This document shows, piece by piece, positions 1-10,600 of a stretch of DNA of 38,990 nt. The position numbers and the translations under genes were made by a program. Source of the DNA: PGYR01 sp041595255 (GTDB lineage Bacteria; Bacteroidota; Ignavibacteria; Kapaibacteriales; UBA2268); NCBI GenBank assembly GCA_041595255.1, contig JBFHKR010000009.1:1-38990 (forward strand), given 5' to 3'. Numbering within the stretch: position 1 is the first letter of the stretch; each line of letters opens with the position of its first letter. A model generated the notes under the pieces. That model ran no database searches. It was not told the DNA's origin and worked only from the letters and a program-made list of their open reading frames with translations.

Positions 1-1
1 A

Positions 2-2503
2 CTCATCATAGACCCTGTTATTTATTCTTCTTATTTCGGTTCTTCAGGAGATGATAAACCAAAAAGAATAAAATATATTGATGAAAATAACATTATATTA
101 GTAGGGAGTACAACTTCTACTGATTTTAGAACCACTACTGGGTCATATGATGAAGAATATGCTGATAGAACAGATGCATTTGTTACTAAGATAAAAGTTG
201 TAAATGGTGAATATATCCCTGTATTTACTACTTTGCTTGGCTCTCTGGAATATGATGAAGCTATAGATGTAGAATATACGAATGAATATTTTCTAGTAAC
301 TGGTGTAACTGAATCACCTGATTTTCCAATATTAAAACCAATTAATAATAAACATGGTGGTGGGAAAGATATATTCGTTACTTCTTTAAGTTTAGATGGT
401 AATGAACTATTAAAATCAACTTATTTTGGTGGTAATGGTGATGATGTAGTAGTTGAAGTAAGTAAAGATAGAAATAATTATTTCTTATTTGCAGCACACA
501 CAACATCAAGTAATATCCAAACTATGGCTGGTCCGCCTAATAGTAATAGAAAAGGTGGAATTGATATATTAATGTTTACAATGTTACCTAGTAGAGAAGC
601 TATTTCTATGGCAGCTTACATAGGTGGTTTTCTAGATGATGTTCCAACAGATATTTATATAGATCCTAATAATGAAGATATATATATGACTGGTTGGACA
701 ACTTCTTCTAAAGGAACTGCAACAAATGATTTCCCAATCTACCCGTTAAAGCAAAGAGTAGGATGGAATTATTATGGTGGCCCGTATGATGAGACTTCTA
801 ATGGTGGAAAAGATGCTTTTGAAATAGTTATGACTAAAAACGCACAAAGTTTTTTAATTTCAGGATTTTTAGGTGGTGATGGTGATGATATTGGTAGAGG
901 TATATATAAAGATCCTGCTGAAAATATTTATATAATTGGTGAGACTTATAATAATACTAAAGGTGTTCCTTTTCCAGTTTCCGCAGGAAGTGCAGCAGTA
1001 CAAGGAAATTCAGATATTTTTGTTGTTAAGTATAATGCTCTAGAAGAAAAGTTTGGATCAAAAATTCAAACACAAAATTATGCTAAATTAATTTCTTCTC
1101 AAGGTAGTGAAGTCATGGCAGACATGAAAAAACATCCCTCATTAAATACTTTTTCAGTTGTATTATCTTCTGATGGTCGATTCCCTGAAATAAATATTTC
1201 AGAATTAAAAGCAAAAAACAATATTATTTACTCTGAAATAGATATGGTAGTTGGAGAAGTAACAAGTGCTAAAGTATTTGGTGGGAATAATGATGATTTT
1301 CCTGTATCATTTGATTTTGATAAATACAATAGTTATTTAATTGCTGGATATACTAATTCAACTGACTTTTTTACTTCTTCTAATGCTTATCAAACAAAAT
1401 ATTCGAAAAGCAATGATATAGTATTAATCAGAAATTCTGTTGGTTCACTTAATTTACTTACTCCTCAAAACAATCAAAGCCTTTGTGTAGGTAATGATGT
1501 GTTAATAACATGGGCTGGTGATAATGTTGTAGCAGAGGATGGATACAACATAAGTTATTCATTCGATACTAATCATGATATTTTTACCACAATCGCCTCT
1601 AATGTCAAAGCTGAGTCTCTAGTTTGGAATGTTCCAGCTGAGTTATCTGGAAAGAAAAATGTACAAATAAGAGTAACACATAATTCAGGTATATTTGCAC
1701 AAAATATAAAAGACTATGAAGTAAACGAGAAGGCCACTCTTACAAATTTTGAACTAACTACTCCAGATACTATTTGTATTGGAGAAGATATAACATTAAA
1801 GGCTGGTGCGAATGGAGTAAATGTTGAATACACTTGGTTCAAGGATAATAAAGAAATAGGAAAAACTACAACTAATGAGTTTACAATTAGTAATGCTAAT
1901 ATAGATAATAGTGGTAATTATAAAGTATCTATAAAGAATGATTGCCCTCCTGCTGAAGTTTCTAACTCTACAATAAGTGTATATGTGTCTCCTAACACAA
2001 AAGCAGGAAGTATCACAGATAACTTAACAAGAAATAAAGGTGAGTCGCTTGAGTTAACTACCAATGCAATTGGAGTCGAGTTGAAATATGTTTGGCAAAA
2101 AGATGGGAAAAATTTACCTTCACAAAACAAAAAAACTTTAACTCTAAGTAATCTTTCTCTTAATGATGCAGGGACTTATAGATGTTTAATACAAGGTAAA
2201 TGTGGAATTGATTCGACTAATGAATCAACTGTTATAATAAATGACATTATTGGATCTGTATCTAGTAGTATTTATGAAATAGCGAATATATATGAATCAA
2301 GTAATAACATATATAATATCGAATTCCTGAATGTTTCGAATTATACATACGAGTTATATGATAATATTGGAAATGTTTTAGAATTATCTAATGAGCAAAG
2401 TAACTCAAAAATTGATTTAAACAAATATAGCAATGGTGTTTATTGGATTGTTATCAATAAAGGTAATAAGATTTATCGTGAAAAATTGATAAAGTATAAT
2501 TAA
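2..2503 (+). CDS. SBBP-repeat / Ig-like secreted protein with T9SS sorting domain (5' truncated)
   Basis: The reading frame is open from base 2, so the true start lies upstream of the window; the 833 visible residues are the C-terminal part. About six SBBP-type beta-propeller repeats can be read (for example YFGGNGDDVVVEVSKDRNNY, and LGGDGDDIGRGIYKDPAENI), each with a YxGGxxDD core followed by an 'IYxxGxT' strand. A strand-rich linker follows, then two Ig-like domains (about bases 1750-1990 and 2000-2245) with W...D.G.Y signatures (YTWFKD...NSGNYKV; YVWQKDG...DAGTYRC). The last ~70 residues (YELYDNIGNVLELS ... GVYWIVINKG...) fit a type A T9SS C-terminal sorting domain. By family knowledge this is a cell-surface or secreted protein delivered by type IX secretion; its ligand or role is unknown. 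A strong hairpin terminator follows. Confidence 0.85.
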   Translation, partial: LIIDPVIYSSYFGSSGDDKPKRIKYIDENNIILVGSTTSTDFRTTTGSYDEEYADRTDAFVTKIKVVNGEYIPVFTTLLGSLEYDEAIDVEYTNEYFLVTGVTESPDFPILKPINNKHGGGKDIFVTSLSLDGNELLKSTYFGGNGDDVVVEVSKDRNNYFLFAAHTTSSNIQTMAGPPNSNRKGGIDILMFTMLPSREAISMAAYIGGFLDDVPTDIYIDPNNEDIYMTGWTTSSKGTATNDFPIYPLKQRVGWNYYGGPYDETSNGGKDAFEIVMTKNAQSFLISGFLGGDGDDIGRGIYKDPAENIYIIGETYNNTKGVPFPVSAGSAAVQGNSDIFVVKYNALEEKFGSKIQTQNYAKLISSQGSEVMADMKKHPSLNTFSVVLSSDGRFPEINISELKAKNNIIYSEIDMVVGEVTSAKVFGGNNDDFPVSFDFDKYNSYLIAGYTNSTDFFTSSNAYQTKYSKSNDIVLIRNSVGSLNLLTPQNNQSLCVGNDVLITWAGDNVVAEDGYNISYSFDTNHDIFTTIASNVKAESLVWNVPAELSGKKNVQIRVTHNSGIFAQNIKDYEVNEKATLTNFELTTPDTICIGEDITLKAGANGVNVEYTWFKDNKEIGKTTTNEFTISNANIDNSGNYKVSIKNDCPPAEVSNSTISVYVSPNTKAGSITDNLTRNKGESLELTTNAIGVELKYVWQKDGKNLPSQNKKTLTLSNLSLNDAGTYRCLIQGKCGIDSTNESTVIINDIIGSVSSSIYEIANIYESSNNIYNIEFLNVSNYTYELYDNIGNVLELSNEQSNSKIDLNKYSNGVYWIVINKGNKIYREKLIKYN

Positions 2504-2534
2504 CAACCTAAAATAACATATATATATAAAAGTC

Positions 2535-2563
2535 AAAGGGAAGTAATAATACTTCCCTTTTTT
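2535..2563 (+). terminator. Rho-independent terminator after the SBBP protein gene
   Basis: A perfect 11-bp stem (2535-2545 AAAGGGAAGTA paired with 2550-2560 TACTTCCCTTT) closes a 4-nt loop and runs into further T residues. It separates the surface protein gene from the nitroreductase that starts 18 nt later. Confidence 0.9.
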
Positions 2564-2580
2564 AATTAATAGTGATTTTT

Positions 2581-3171
2581 ATGAATAAAAATATAGATAA
2601 ATTAATTTCTAAAAGATGGAGCCCAAGAATATTTGATCCAAACAAATTTTTAACTGATGAACAAATATTAAGTATTTGTGAAGCTGCAAGATGGGCACCT
2701 TCATGTTCAAATCAACAACCATATAAATTTATAGTATGGAATAAAAAACATAATATTATTGATTTCAATAGAGCATATGAAACGTTAGATCAAGGGAATA
2801 AAAATTGGGTGAAAAATTGTCCAATATTAATACTTGCTATTGCTGATACGAAGTTTGATAATGGAAACTTCAATAATTGGGCTGAGTATGATACAGGTGC
2901 TGCAAGTGAAAATATTTGTTTACAAGCAACATCGTTGGGATTATATGCACATCAAATGGCTGGATTCGACACAAATAAATTAAGTAAAACATTTGATATA
3001 CCTCCTACTTATAAGCCTATGGCAATGATTGCGATAGGATATAAATCCGAAGATTTATCTTTAGTAGATGAAAAATATCAGAAGATGGAGTTGTCTGAAA
3101 GAAAAAGAAAACCAATTGAACATAACTTTTTTGATTCCAAATGGAAAAATCCTATAATTAACTATTTGTGA
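2581..3171 (+). CDS. Nitroreductase-family FMN oxidoreductase
   Basis: This is a 196-residue nitroreductase-fold protein. The N-terminal SKRWSPRIFDP and AARWAPSCSNQQPYKFIVW segments match the family FMN-binding region ('RRSxRxF...aPSxxNxQPwxf'). Further on, GAASENICLQATSLGLYAHQ matches the conserved helix with the Gly/Ala-rich FMN contact. The ATG at 2581 is preferred over an in-frame GTG at 2572, because the homologous N-terminus begins near the ATG and GTG would only add three residues lying against the terminator. Family members use NAD(P)H to reduce nitro compounds, quinones or related substrates; the substrate here cannot be read. It is the first gene of a tight run (8 nt to the dehydrogenase downstream), so it is probably cotranscribed with SDR-cinA-tsaD-pepD. 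Confidence 0.85.
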   Translation: MNKNIDKLISKRWSPRIFDPNKFLTDEQILSICEAARWAPSCSNQQPYKFIVWNKKHNIIDFNRAYETLDQGNKNWVKNCPILILAIADTKFDNGNFNNWAEYDTGAASENICLQATSLGLYAHQMAGFDTNKLSKTFDIPPTYKPMAMIAIGYKSEDLSLVDEKYQKMELSERKRKPIEHNFFDSKWKNPIINYL

Positions 3172-3179
3172 GAAAATAA

Positions 3180-3917
3180 ATGAATAATAAAGTAATAATA
3201 ATAACTGGTGCATCGAGTGGAATTGGAGAAGCAACGGCAATAAGATTATCGAAAGAAGGCCATAGTCTTGTTTTAGCAGCTCGTCGAGAAGATAAACTTT
3301 TGACTTTAAAAGATAATTTAATCAGTAATAATGAAAATATAATGATTCATAAAACTGATGTTACGAAAAGAAATGATGTAATAAATTTAGTAAAATCATC
3401 TATAGATAAATTTGGCAGAATAGATGTATTGATAAATAATGCTGGTATTATGCCATTATCTTATATAGAAGAAGGTAGAGTTGATGATTGGGATAGAATG
3501 ATAGATGTAAACTTGAAAGGGTTACTATACGGGATAAATGAAGTTGTACCAATAATGAAAGAACAAAAATCTGGGCATATAATTAATGTATCTTCAGTTG
3601 CTGGGAGAAGAGTATTCGCTACTGCTGCTGTTTATTGTGCTACTAAGTTTGGCGTTACTGCAATAACTGAAGGCCTTAGACAGGAATTGAGTGCTAAATA
3701 TAATATAAAAGTAACAGCAATTGAACCTGGAGCCACAAAAACAGAATTACAAAGCCATATTCCAAATGAAGAAATTAAAAATAACTTTACAAAAAGAATG
3801 GAATCTGTAACTTTTTTAGAGGCTTCTGATATTGCAGAGTCAATTCATTTTGTAATTTCACAGCCTGATCGTATGAATGTTACAGAGATATTAATTCATC
3901 CTACCGAGGGACCTTAG
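3180..3917 (+). CDS. Short-chain dehydrogenase/reductase (classical SDR)
   Basis: A 245-residue classical SDR. The Rossmann glycine motif TGASSGIG is at residues 9-16 and NNAG at 86-89. The catalytic tetrad reads N111, S139, Y152 and K156 (YxxxK in YCATK). Two arginines after the second strand (AARRED, about residues 34-39) suggest NADP(H) preference, as in YdfG-like 3-hydroxy acid/serine dehydrogenases, to which the overall pattern is closest. The exact substrate is not determinable. It lies 8 nt after the nitroreductase and 3 nt before cinA, so it is almost certainly part of the same transcript. Confidence 0.88.
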   Translation: MNNKVIIITGASSGIGEATAIRLSKEGHSLVLAARREDKLLTLKDNLISNNENIMIHKTDVTKRNDVINLVKSSIDKFGRIDVLINNAGIMPLSYIEEGRVDDWDRMIDVNLKGLLYGINEVVPIMKEQKSGHIINVSSVAGRRVFATAAVYCATKFGVTAITEGLRQELSAKYNIKVTAIEPGATKTELQSHIPNEEIKNNFTKRMESVTFLEASDIAESIHFVISQPDRMNVTEILIHPTEGP

Positions 3918-3920
3918 ATA

Positions 3921-5177
3921 ATGATAAAAGCTGCTATAATTGCTATTGGAGATGAATTATTAATTGGTGAGACTGTTAATACTAATTCGAGTTGGTTGGG
4001 TAAAGAACTGACTATGTTAGGAATTACTGTAAATTCTTCAATAACTATATCTGATAATCAAGATTCTATAATAAATGCTATTTCACAACTTTCAGAAATA
4101 AATGATATTATAATCACTACTGGGGGATTAGGCCCTACTAAAGATGACATTACTAAAAAAGCAATAGCTACTTATTTCAAAGTAGATTTGATTGAAGATC
4201 AAAGTACACGAAATCATTTAATAGAATATTTTAAAAGAAGAGGTAGGGAAATGACTAGTCTTCATTTCGAACAAGCCCTTCTCCCCTCTTGTTCTACAGC
4301 TTTGATTAACAATGTTGGAACGGCACCTGGAATATATATAAATTCGAATAACAAACTTTATTTTAATTTACCGGGTGTTCCAAGAGAGATGAAATCTATC
4401 TTTGAAGATAATATTATCTCTATTTTAAATGAATTCAAAAGTAAATTAAACAAAGATTACTTTATATATAAAACTATATATACAACAGGTATAGTTGAAT
4501 CCGAAATTGCTAATCGTATTTCTTATTTAGATGATCTAAATAAATCAATAAAGTTCGCATATCTACCTTCATATTCGGGTGTTAGAATAAGACTTGGTAT
4601 TCTAAAAACTGAAAATGAACTGAATAAAAACTTAATGTTAGAGATTGAAAATAAGATTCAAGAACATCTTTATACATATATCATTAAAGAAGAAAAGCCT
4701 ATATTAGAAGCTTTTCATGAGTTTTTCACTAATAATAAATGGAGAATTTCAGTAGCTGAATCTTGTACTGGAGGCGGGTTAGGCAGTTTACTTTCTGAAT
4801 TATCTGGGAGTTCGAAAATCCTTGAAGGGGGTTTTATCGTATATAGTAATAAAGCTAAAATGAAACTTCTTAATGTAAATGAATCTACATTAATAAAATA
4901 TGGTGCAGTTAGCGAACAAACGGCTATTGAACTGGCGAATAATTGTAGAGAAATTATGAAAACTGATTTTGCTATATCGATTACTGGTATAGCAGGACCT
5001 AATGGTGGCACTGATGATAAACCTGTCGGGACAGTATGGATAGGAATATCAGACTCAATTGAAACAAAAGCTATAAAATTCGTATTTTTGAAAAATAGAG
5101 AAGCAAATAGAGAATTAAGTAAATATACTGCACTATCATTGCTTTACAGAAAATTAAAATATAATATAAATTATTAA
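3921..5177 (+). CDS. cinA: CinA-family protein: competence/damage-inducible protein with nicotinamide-nucleotide amidase domain
   Basis: The length of 418 residues is normal for full-length two-domain CinA. The N-terminal MoCF/MogA-like domain (about 1-170) contains AIGDELLIGETVNTNSSWL and TTGGLGPTKDD, the signatures of the ADP-ribose pyrophosphatase half. The C-terminal domain (about 260-410) contains VAESCTGGGLGSLLSELSGS, VSEQTAIELA and ITGIAGPNGGT, matching the PncC nicotinamide-mononucleotide deamidase domain. In characterised homologues the protein recycles NMN to nicotinic acid mononucleotide in the pyridine-nucleotide salvage cycle. It starts 3 nt after the SDR stop and ends 2 nt before tsaD. 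Confidence 0.93.
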   Translation: MIKAAIIAIGDELLIGETVNTNSSWLGKELTMLGITVNSSITISDNQDSIINAISQLSEINDIIITTGGLGPTKDDITKKAIATYFKVDLIEDQSTRNHLIEYFKRRGREMTSLHFEQALLPSCSTALINNVGTAPGIYINSNNKLYFNLPGVPREMKSIFEDNIISILNEFKSKLNKDYFIYKTIYTTGIVESEIANRISYLDDLNKSIKFAYLPSYSGVRIRLGILKTENELNKNLMLEIENKIQEHLYTYIIKEEKPILEAFHEFFTNNKWRISVAESCTGGGLGSLLSELSGSSKILEGGFIVYSNKAKMKLLNVNESTLIKYGAVSEQTAIELANNCREIMKTDFAISITGIAGPNGGTDDKPVGTVWIGISDSIETKAIKFVFLKNREANRELSKYTALSLLYRKLKYNINY

Positions 5178-5179
5178 AA

Positions 5180-6187
5180 ATGAATATACTAGCAATAGAA
5201 AGCTCTTGTGATGATACTTCAATAGCAGTATTAAATAAAAACAAAGTATTAAGCAATGTTATTTCTTCTCAAACTATACATCGCGATTATGGTGGTATAG
5301 TACCAGAATTAGCTTCAAGAGCACATATTAATAATATTTCGAGATTAACAAACGCCAGTTTGGGTATTGCAGGAATTGACATAACAAATATTAATGCAAT
5401 AGCTGTAACTTCAGAACCTGGTCTTATGGGTTCTCTAATCGTTGGGTCTTCATTTGCAAAAGGTTTAAGTCTAAAATATAATCTTCCACTTGTTCCTATT
5501 AATCATATAGAGGGACATATATATTCAGGTTGTTTAGAAGATGAAACTCTAGTTTTCCCTTTTATTTCATTAGTGGTAAGTGGGGGTCATACTTCATTAT
5601 TCTTAGTAGAGTCATATTCGGATTACAGAATTATAGGTATGACTAAAGATGACGCTGCAGGTGAAGCTTTTGATAAGATAGCAAAGCTAATGGGACTTGG
5701 CTATCCAGGCGGTCCAATCATTGACAAACTTGCAAAGGAAGGTAATCCTAGAGAATATGATTTTCCTAGGTCAATGATTAATTCTGATGATTTTGATTTC
5801 AGTTTTAGTGGATTAAAAACCTCTGTTAGATACTTTATTCAAAAGAATTTCGAATTCCCTTTAAATGAATTAGATAAAAAGAATATAGCAGCATCTGTTC
5901 AAGCTGCAATAGTTGATGTATTAAAACATAAAACATACCAGGCTGCAAAAAAATATAAAGTAAAGAATATTGTTATAGGAGGTGGCGTTTCTGCCAACTC
6001 CTTATTAAGAAAATTATTTCAAGAATTAGAAACTAAGGGTTACAAAATCGTACTACCTAAAATGGAATATTGTATAGACAATGCAGCAATGATTGGATTT
6101 CTTGCAAATAAGAAAATTGAAAATTCTAATAATAAGTATAAGGATCTAACATTTAAAGTTAGTTCTAGACCAATGAGATCAAAATAA
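5180..6187 (+). CDS. tsaD: tRNA N6-adenosine threonylcarbamoyltransferase TsaD
   Basis: A 335-residue cytoplasmic ASKHA-fold enzyme that transfers threonylcarbamoyl to A37 of ANN-decoding tRNAs (t6A), acting with TsaB, TsaE and TsaC. Diagnostic sequence: the N-terminal AIESSCDDTSIAV; the metal-binding HIEGH with histidines at 109 and 113; VVSGGHTSLF; GEAFDKIAKLMGLGYPGGP; and the C-terminal VIGGGVSANSLLR and DNAAMIG. Length equals that of typical bacterial TsaD. It lies 2 nt downstream of cinA and 14 nt upstream of pepD. The partner genes tsaB, tsaE and tsaC are not in this window. Confidence 0.96.
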   Translation: MNILAIESSCDDTSIAVLNKNKVLSNVISSQTIHRDYGGIVPELASRAHINNISRLTNASLGIAGIDITNINAIAVTSEPGLMGSLIVGSSFAKGLSLKYNLPLVPINHIEGHIYSGCLEDETLVFPFISLVVSGGHTSLFLVESYSDYRIIGMTKDDAAGEAFDKIAKLMGLGYPGGPIIDKLAKEGNPREYDFPRSMINSDDFDFSFSGLKTSVRYFIQKNFEFPLNELDKKNIAASVQAAIVDVLKHKTYQAAKKYKVKNIVIGGGVSANSLLRKLFQELETKGYKIVLPKMEYCIDNAAMIGFLANKKIENSNNKYKDLTFKVSSRPMRSK

Positions 6188-6201
6188 TTAAGGATAATAG
6201 A

Positions 6202-7653
6202 ATGACAGCAACTATTGATAAACTAGAACCTAGAGAAGTTTGGGAAATCTTTCATCAAATAACTAAACACCCTAGACCATCTAAGAAAGAAGAAAAAATT
6301 GTTAAGTATATAGAAGACTTCGCAAATAAACTAAACCTACCTATAAAGAAAGACAAACTAGGTAATCTTGTTATTACTAAACCTGCTACTAAAGGATACA
6401 AGGACAGGCCTACTTTTTGTATACAAGCGCACGTAGATATGGTTACCGAAAAGAATAGGGACGTCGAATTTGATTTTGATAATGATGCAATACAAACTTA
6501 TATAGAAGATGGATGGGTAAAAGCAAAAGGTACTACTTTAGGAGCTGATAATGGTCTTGGATTAGCTATGGGTTTGGCTGTATTAACATCAAAAGATTTA
6601 GAACATCCTAAATTTGAATTATTATGTACTTTAGATGAAGAAACAGGTTTGACTGGTGCAATAGAGCTAGGTACTGAGCTTTTAGATTCGGAAATTCTAA
6701 TTAATCTTGACACAGAGGATTTTGGACATTTCACAATAGGTTGTGCTGGTGGACTTAATACATTAGGAACTTTAGATCTTGTTTTGGAGGAAACTCCTAA
6801 ACAATATAGGACTTTTGAATTATCATTAAAAGGTCTACTTGGTGGTCACTCTGGAATAGAGATTGATGACGAAAGAGGTAATGCAGCAAAAATTTTAGTT
6901 CGCTTTGTTATGCACCTGAAAGATAGGTTCAATATAAGATTACATTCATTTGATAGTGGTGATAAACACAATGCAATACCTAGAGAAGCTTATATAAAAT
7001 TTTCTCTTCCCAAAGATCAAATTTTAAAATTAGAAGCAATGGTGGCTTCTCATCAGAGCATAATGAAAAATGAGTGGTTATTCAAAGAACCTAATATAGA
7101 ATTAACTTTGAATAATGTAGATTTTATAGAAAAAATGATGTCCGTAGGAACTCAAGATGATTTGTTAAATGTGATTAATGCATTACCCCATGGTGCTCAA
7201 AGATATACTCCTGAATTACCTACACTTGTACAGACTTCAACAAATTTAGCAAGAGTTAAAACTTATGAAAACAGAATAGAAATACTCACTAGTCAAAGAA
7301 GTATAATAGAAACAGAAAAATTCTGGATTGCTGGAGTTATTAATTCTATATTCGAACTAGGTGGGTTTAATGTGTCAAGGACATCAGGATACCCTGCTTG
7401 GGAACCTAAAAAAAATTCTGAATTAGTAGATAAAGCTGTACGAATCTATAAAGAAACATTTAGTGACGAGCCAGTAATAGAACTAATTCATGCCGGTTTA
7501 GAGTGTGGTCTAATAGGTCAAAAATACCCTAAAATGGAAATGCTTTCTTTTGGTCCTACATTGAAAGATGTACATACTCCGTCTGAAAAAATTGAAATTG
7601 ATTCAGTTGAGAAATGTTGGTTATTACTTAAAAATATTATAAAAGAATTATAA
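6202..7653 (+). CDS. pepD: Aminoacyl-histidine dipeptidase (M20C, PepD family)
   Basis: A 483-residue di-zinc peptidase that hydrolyses Xaa-His and other dipeptides in the cytoplasm. The metal and catalytic residues can be placed directly: H77 and D79 in IQAHVDMV, D116 in GADNGLG, E146/E147 in LDEETGLTGA, D170 in INLDTED, and H458 in DVHTPSEK. This spacing matches characterised PepD enzymes. The lid/dimerisation domain occupies the middle (about 190-390), beginning with KGLLGGHSG. An AAGGAT-like Shine-Dalgarno (near 6190) precedes the ATG. It is the last gene of the forward run; its stop is one base from the stop of the opposing giant gene, and no terminator hairpin is visible between them. 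Confidence 0.93.
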   Translation: MTATIDKLEPREVWEIFHQITKHPRPSKKEEKIVKYIEDFANKLNLPIKKDKLGNLVITKPATKGYKDRPTFCIQAHVDMVTEKNRDVEFDFDNDAIQTYIEDGWVKAKGTTLGADNGLGLAMGLAVLTSKDLEHPKFELLCTLDEETGLTGAIELGTELLDSEILINLDTEDFGHFTIGCAGGLNTLGTLDLVLEETPKQYRTFELSLKGLLGGHSGIEIDDERGNAAKILVRFVMHLKDRFNIRLHSFDSGDKHNAIPREAYIKFSLPKDQILKLEAMVASHQSIMKNEWLFKEPNIELTLNNVDFIEKMMSVGTQDDLLNVINALPHGAQRYTPELPTLVQTSTNLARVKTYENRIEILTSQRSIIETEKFWIAGVINSIFELGGFNVSRTSGYPAWEPKKNSELVDKAVRIYKETFSDEPVIELIHAGLECGLIGQKYPKMEMLSFGPTLKDVHTPSEKIEIDSVEKCWLLLKNIIKEL

Positions 7654-7654
7654 T

Positions 7655-10600
7655 TTATTTAACTATAACCATTTGTTTAGTTTGCTTAATATTCTCCGTT
7701 TCCAAAGTATAATAATATATACCTGGTACTAAGTCATTTGAATATATAAGAATATCATAGTTCCCAGTTTCAAATGACTTTTTACCATCTAATAGTAATC
7801 TAACTAGTTTTCCTGTCGCATCATAAAGCTTTAATGTCGGATTTGAAACGGATTCTAAATTCAATGATATAGTTGATTCATTTGACCATGGATTTGGAAA
7901 ATTTTGTTTTAAAACATCTGATTCTCTTCTAACTATATGAGAAATTCTACACGATTTTCCAGTATTAAATAGATTATTCTGAATCGAATTATATATATCA
8001 AGAAAATAGATATAATCCGAACCAAAATTATTAATTGTAATGTCAAATAGTGTTGTAGTGTCAATTGGAATTGTTACCAACATTTTTAATTCTGCTATTT
8101 GAGATGCCCTAAGTGTATCTACATCAATGAATTTTAGTTCAAGATTACCATGATTAACTAGATTAGAAGTTGCAGGTGAAGTTGGAATTATTGAATATGC
8201 TTCAAGGTATTTTAGTGAATATGGGTCATATGTTATATTCATATCAAAATGCATATCTATCATCCAATGATCTATCCCTTTGTAGTTAGCCATTATATCT
8301 TTATCAATGTATATTGGTATTAGCACTGTATCACCAATACTTCCATACACTGTGTCTATAATTGAAAAATTAGAACTCACATCAGCTAGTAGCTCAAATG
8401 GAGGTGCAAACCCATACCCCATTATTATATTGCTATCAACCATGTAACATGGATCAAATATTTCTGAATTTGACATAGAGTAATAATCACCAATTTGTTT
8501 TGGACAAAATTCTAATATTACTTCAGCAAGAGCAGAAGGGAATAATGTATCAGTCAAAGGTGGATTAATGCTTACTATATTAACATCAGGCGGAAGATTA
8601 ACTATCTGAGATAATTGAAAAGGTACATCACCAGTATTTTGGACAATAAAAGTATCTAATTTGCAATCTAGAACATAGACTGTATCGTAATCAATATTGT
8701 TCAATATACTTACTTCTGATTTTAAAATTGTTACATCAATCTTCGGTCCATTAGGAATTAATCTATAAGGGATAATACCTTTAGAATTGAAACTAAAGCT
8801 ATCTAATGTAAATGTAGTAGAGATTGTTTGATTAACTTTTGGAGTAAATTTTGCTATGAATAAAGGAGTTAATGAATCAATCGAACAAAAATTATCCATG
8901 CTCACAAATACGGAAGAACTATCTGTTTTATTCATACTCAACTTAGCATTATATCTTGCACATATAGAAGTATCAGGATAAGTGTTCCCTAAGTAAGAAC
9001 TTTCATTGCCTATATATTCGAAAAGTGTGGTATCATAGAATATTTGACAATCAATATCAATAATATCAAAATTCATCAACTGAAATGCATATACAGGTAG
9101 CAATAGTGTATCGCAACTTATTACTTCATAACTTTGTATTAAATCATTTGGTGTAAACTCGAATGGCATTGGTGCTGGGAAAGCAAGTCCTGTACCTGCT
9201 ACAACTACTGTAGTATCTATCCCATTACAAGGTTCTGCAAAATGAATTTTCATTTTGCCAATATAATCTCTAGAAATTCTAGGTTTAAAATCTACTTGAA
9301 TTATTAATGTATCTTGGTTTGCAGAATAAACTATATTTTTATCTGTCTTAGTCAAAGTATCTTGAGCAAAGAAAACATTATCGTCAGGTTCAAAGGTAAT
9401 CGAGTCTATAACTATTGTTTCTCTATCAGGATTATAATCAATTTCTGGTATAGTTATCCTAATAAACTGAGGAACAGGTGAAGTAGTAGCCACAAGGGTA
9501 GGAGGAAACTGCGAAAACAATGGTTCAGGTTCATAGATTAAAGTTTGACGACCTGCTAAAAATCTATCATAAGGTTTTTGTAATCTCCAAACCTCAGTTA
9601 GTCCATCAGGACTCATACCATGAGCATCAATATGCATCAGTGCAGAATGATTCAGACTATCTCTTATTGATGGTGAACTTGGACAATATGTAACTCTTAT
9701 AGTATCTTTTGTTAATGGAGGGATACTATATGGAACATCATTACCATTTGGAGCAATATCTGAAGACCAAGTGAAATACTCAGGATAAGCTGGACCCACT
9801 ATTCCTATACCATCTATCCAAATATTATCAATAACTGCATCATTTACACGAGAGTTATTAGCTAATGTTAATTCTGATGTTTCACAATCACATGATTTTA
9901 CAAAACCAAATGTAACTAAAGTTGAAACTATTTCAATAGGAATTATTTTCCCTTTACCAGAGAAGGAAACTTCATTTTGGACTAAACATGGTTCACTACT
10001 ATATGAAGTTAATTTTGTTGTATAATTAATCGCTGCAGTAGGAACAAACTCTACAATTATTTGTATAGTATCCCTCGGTTCTAACGTCCTATTAACTATT
10101 GTATTCGGATATAAAATATTAAAATTTGCACCAATACTTAGACTATCTAAATGAACAGGGATTGAGGAAATATTTTCTAAAACTATCTTTTGAGTTGGTC
10201 TTTCACCTACTTCTACAGTACCAAATGCATTATTATCCTGCATAAACAATTTTGGAAGAGTAGAGCTTGCTTGTAAAAAAGCGAACCAATCTTGATTGTC
10301 TTGATCTGAAAATTCGAGAAAAGCTTTGTCAGCTCTATCATTTGTTAGATCGTTAGGAGTGTATCTAAACTTAAATTTTATACTATCTCCATTAGCTAAG
10401 TTGGTTGTAAATGATTTCAAACTGTTAGTATCACCAACTGGTTCAATAATTTCAAATCTTTTTGACGGATCATTTAAATAGAAGTTCTTTAGATTCAAAT
10501 TGACTGGAGACTCATTAACTATATAAACTTCATTTACTGAATCTTGGCAAGCAATAACATTTTCAATCTTCATGACTTCAGGATTAAATCTGAACTTGTC

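Noticed and set aside
233..2503. Start of the first gene at TTG 233
   Set aside because: The frame stays open back to base 2 and encodes further SBBP repeat sequence, so the gene is truncated by the window edge and does not start at 233.
2572..2580. GTG start for the nitroreductase
   Set aside because: ATG at 2581 fits the family N-terminus; GTG adds only three residues right after the terminator.
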